Source of the DNA: Brugia malayi
Lineage: Eukaryota; Nematoda; Chromadorea; Rhabditida; Onchocercidae
NCBI RefSeq assembly: GCF_000002995.4
Contig: NW_025062475.1
Coordinates: forward strand, 11,102,187 to 11,166,186
Direction: 5' to 3'
Length of the DNA: 64,000 nucleotides
In this document: in pieces, positions 63,621 through 64,000 of the stretch
Position numbering within the stretch: the first letter of the stretch is position 1
Layout: every line of letters begins with the position of its first letter
Notes under the pieces: model-generated
What the model was told of the DNA's origin: nothing
What the model saw: the letters and a program-made list of their open reading frames with translations, nothing else
Database searches by the model: none
Program-made: the position numbers and the translations under genes

Positions 63621-64000
63621 ATTCAAATATACATATTCACGCATTAACGTATTAAACTATATGCATAGACGACTAAATAACTATTCAAATAAGATTTTCA
63701 TATGTACAATTTAATTCGAAATATTTTTGCATACAAAAAAATGAATATTTATTCTTTTTCAAAAAAAAAAAAAAGAATTCATTAACTAGTAATAGCATCA
63801 TTTTTTGTTGTATACAAAGTTCAACAAAGTATATTTGTTTAGTTTATTTATCATTTGGCTAAATTCTAAAAGCTTAGTCTTCTGCACCATCGAACATTTC
63901 CATTTTTCATTTGTAAAAAAGGAAAAAGTATTCCATTTTGTCCTCTTCACAGTTCTTTCATTTCTGATTCAGAATAATAGACTTGTAATCCTTTTTTAGC
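63621..64000. other. AT-rich non-coding end of window
   Basis: Nothing recognised. A 64-codon open frame at 63805-63999 reaches the window edge, is Phe/Leu/Ser-rich and has no visible domain. Confidence 0.6.

Noticed and set aside
62660..63655. 331-codon plus-strand frame and 128/142-codon minus-strand frames
   Set aside because: All arise from the 30-bp unit being a multiple of three; the frame changes meaning at each small insertion, which a real protein would not tolerate.
1..64000. Endosymbiont (Wolbachia-type) insert or transposon
   Set aside because: No intronless bacterial-like coding sequence, transposase or reverse transcriptase motif was seen in any frame.

Overview
The window is strongly AT-rich animal DNA with many poly-A/poly-T runs, short exons, GT-AG introns with TTTCAG-like acceptors, and AG dinucleotides only 3-5 nt upstream of several start codons, as expected for spliced-leader trans-splicing. 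Together with nematode-type protein matches (an INA-1-type integrin alpha, CTR9, CLPF-1), this points to a nematode, most likely a spirurid or filarial-like species. The species is an inference; the nematode call is firmer.

Layout. 1-6271: non-coding, with a 26-bp minisatellite. 6272-23154 (minus): a complete 21-exon integrin alpha gene, the ina-1 orthologue, whose exons sum to an intact 1158-residue frame. 23155-39868: about 16.7 kb with no supported gene between the divergent ina-1 and homeobox genes; it holds a more complex, GC-richer stretch beside ina-1 (G-quadruplex motif, inverted repeats), a 1.36-kb array mixing 5-bp and 6-bp units, and many microsatellites. 39869-41097 (plus): a two-exon homeobox gene of the EMX/VAX/NOTO group, closest by signature to Not, with a Groucho-type eh1 motif. 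41833-50826 (minus): a complete 22-exon ctr-9 gene (PAF1 complex, 1161 residues). Its first intron contains an intronless 215-codon gene candidate on the same strand with its own apparent trans-splice acceptor. 51835-55297 (plus): a complete 10-exon clpf-1 (CLP1 RNA 5'-kinase / 3'-end processing factor, 433 residues), divergent from ctr-9. 57346-61295 (plus): a complete 9-exon acyl-CoA dehydrogenase (397 residues) with a 40-bp minisatellite directly after one splice donor. 61296-64000: non-coding, dominated by a 30-bp minisatellite of about 31 copies.

The genes are not one pathway. ctr-9 and clpf-1 share a divergent upstream region of about 1 kb and both serve RNA polymerase II transcription and RNA 3'-end maturation. 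ina-1 and the homeobox gene share the large intergenic region typical of developmentally regulated genes. No CRISPR array, transposase, tRNA, rRNA or bacterial insert was recognised. Exon coordinates were derived by hand from splice signals, frame and family similarity; all four long reconstructed genes give an uninterrupted frame divisible by three.
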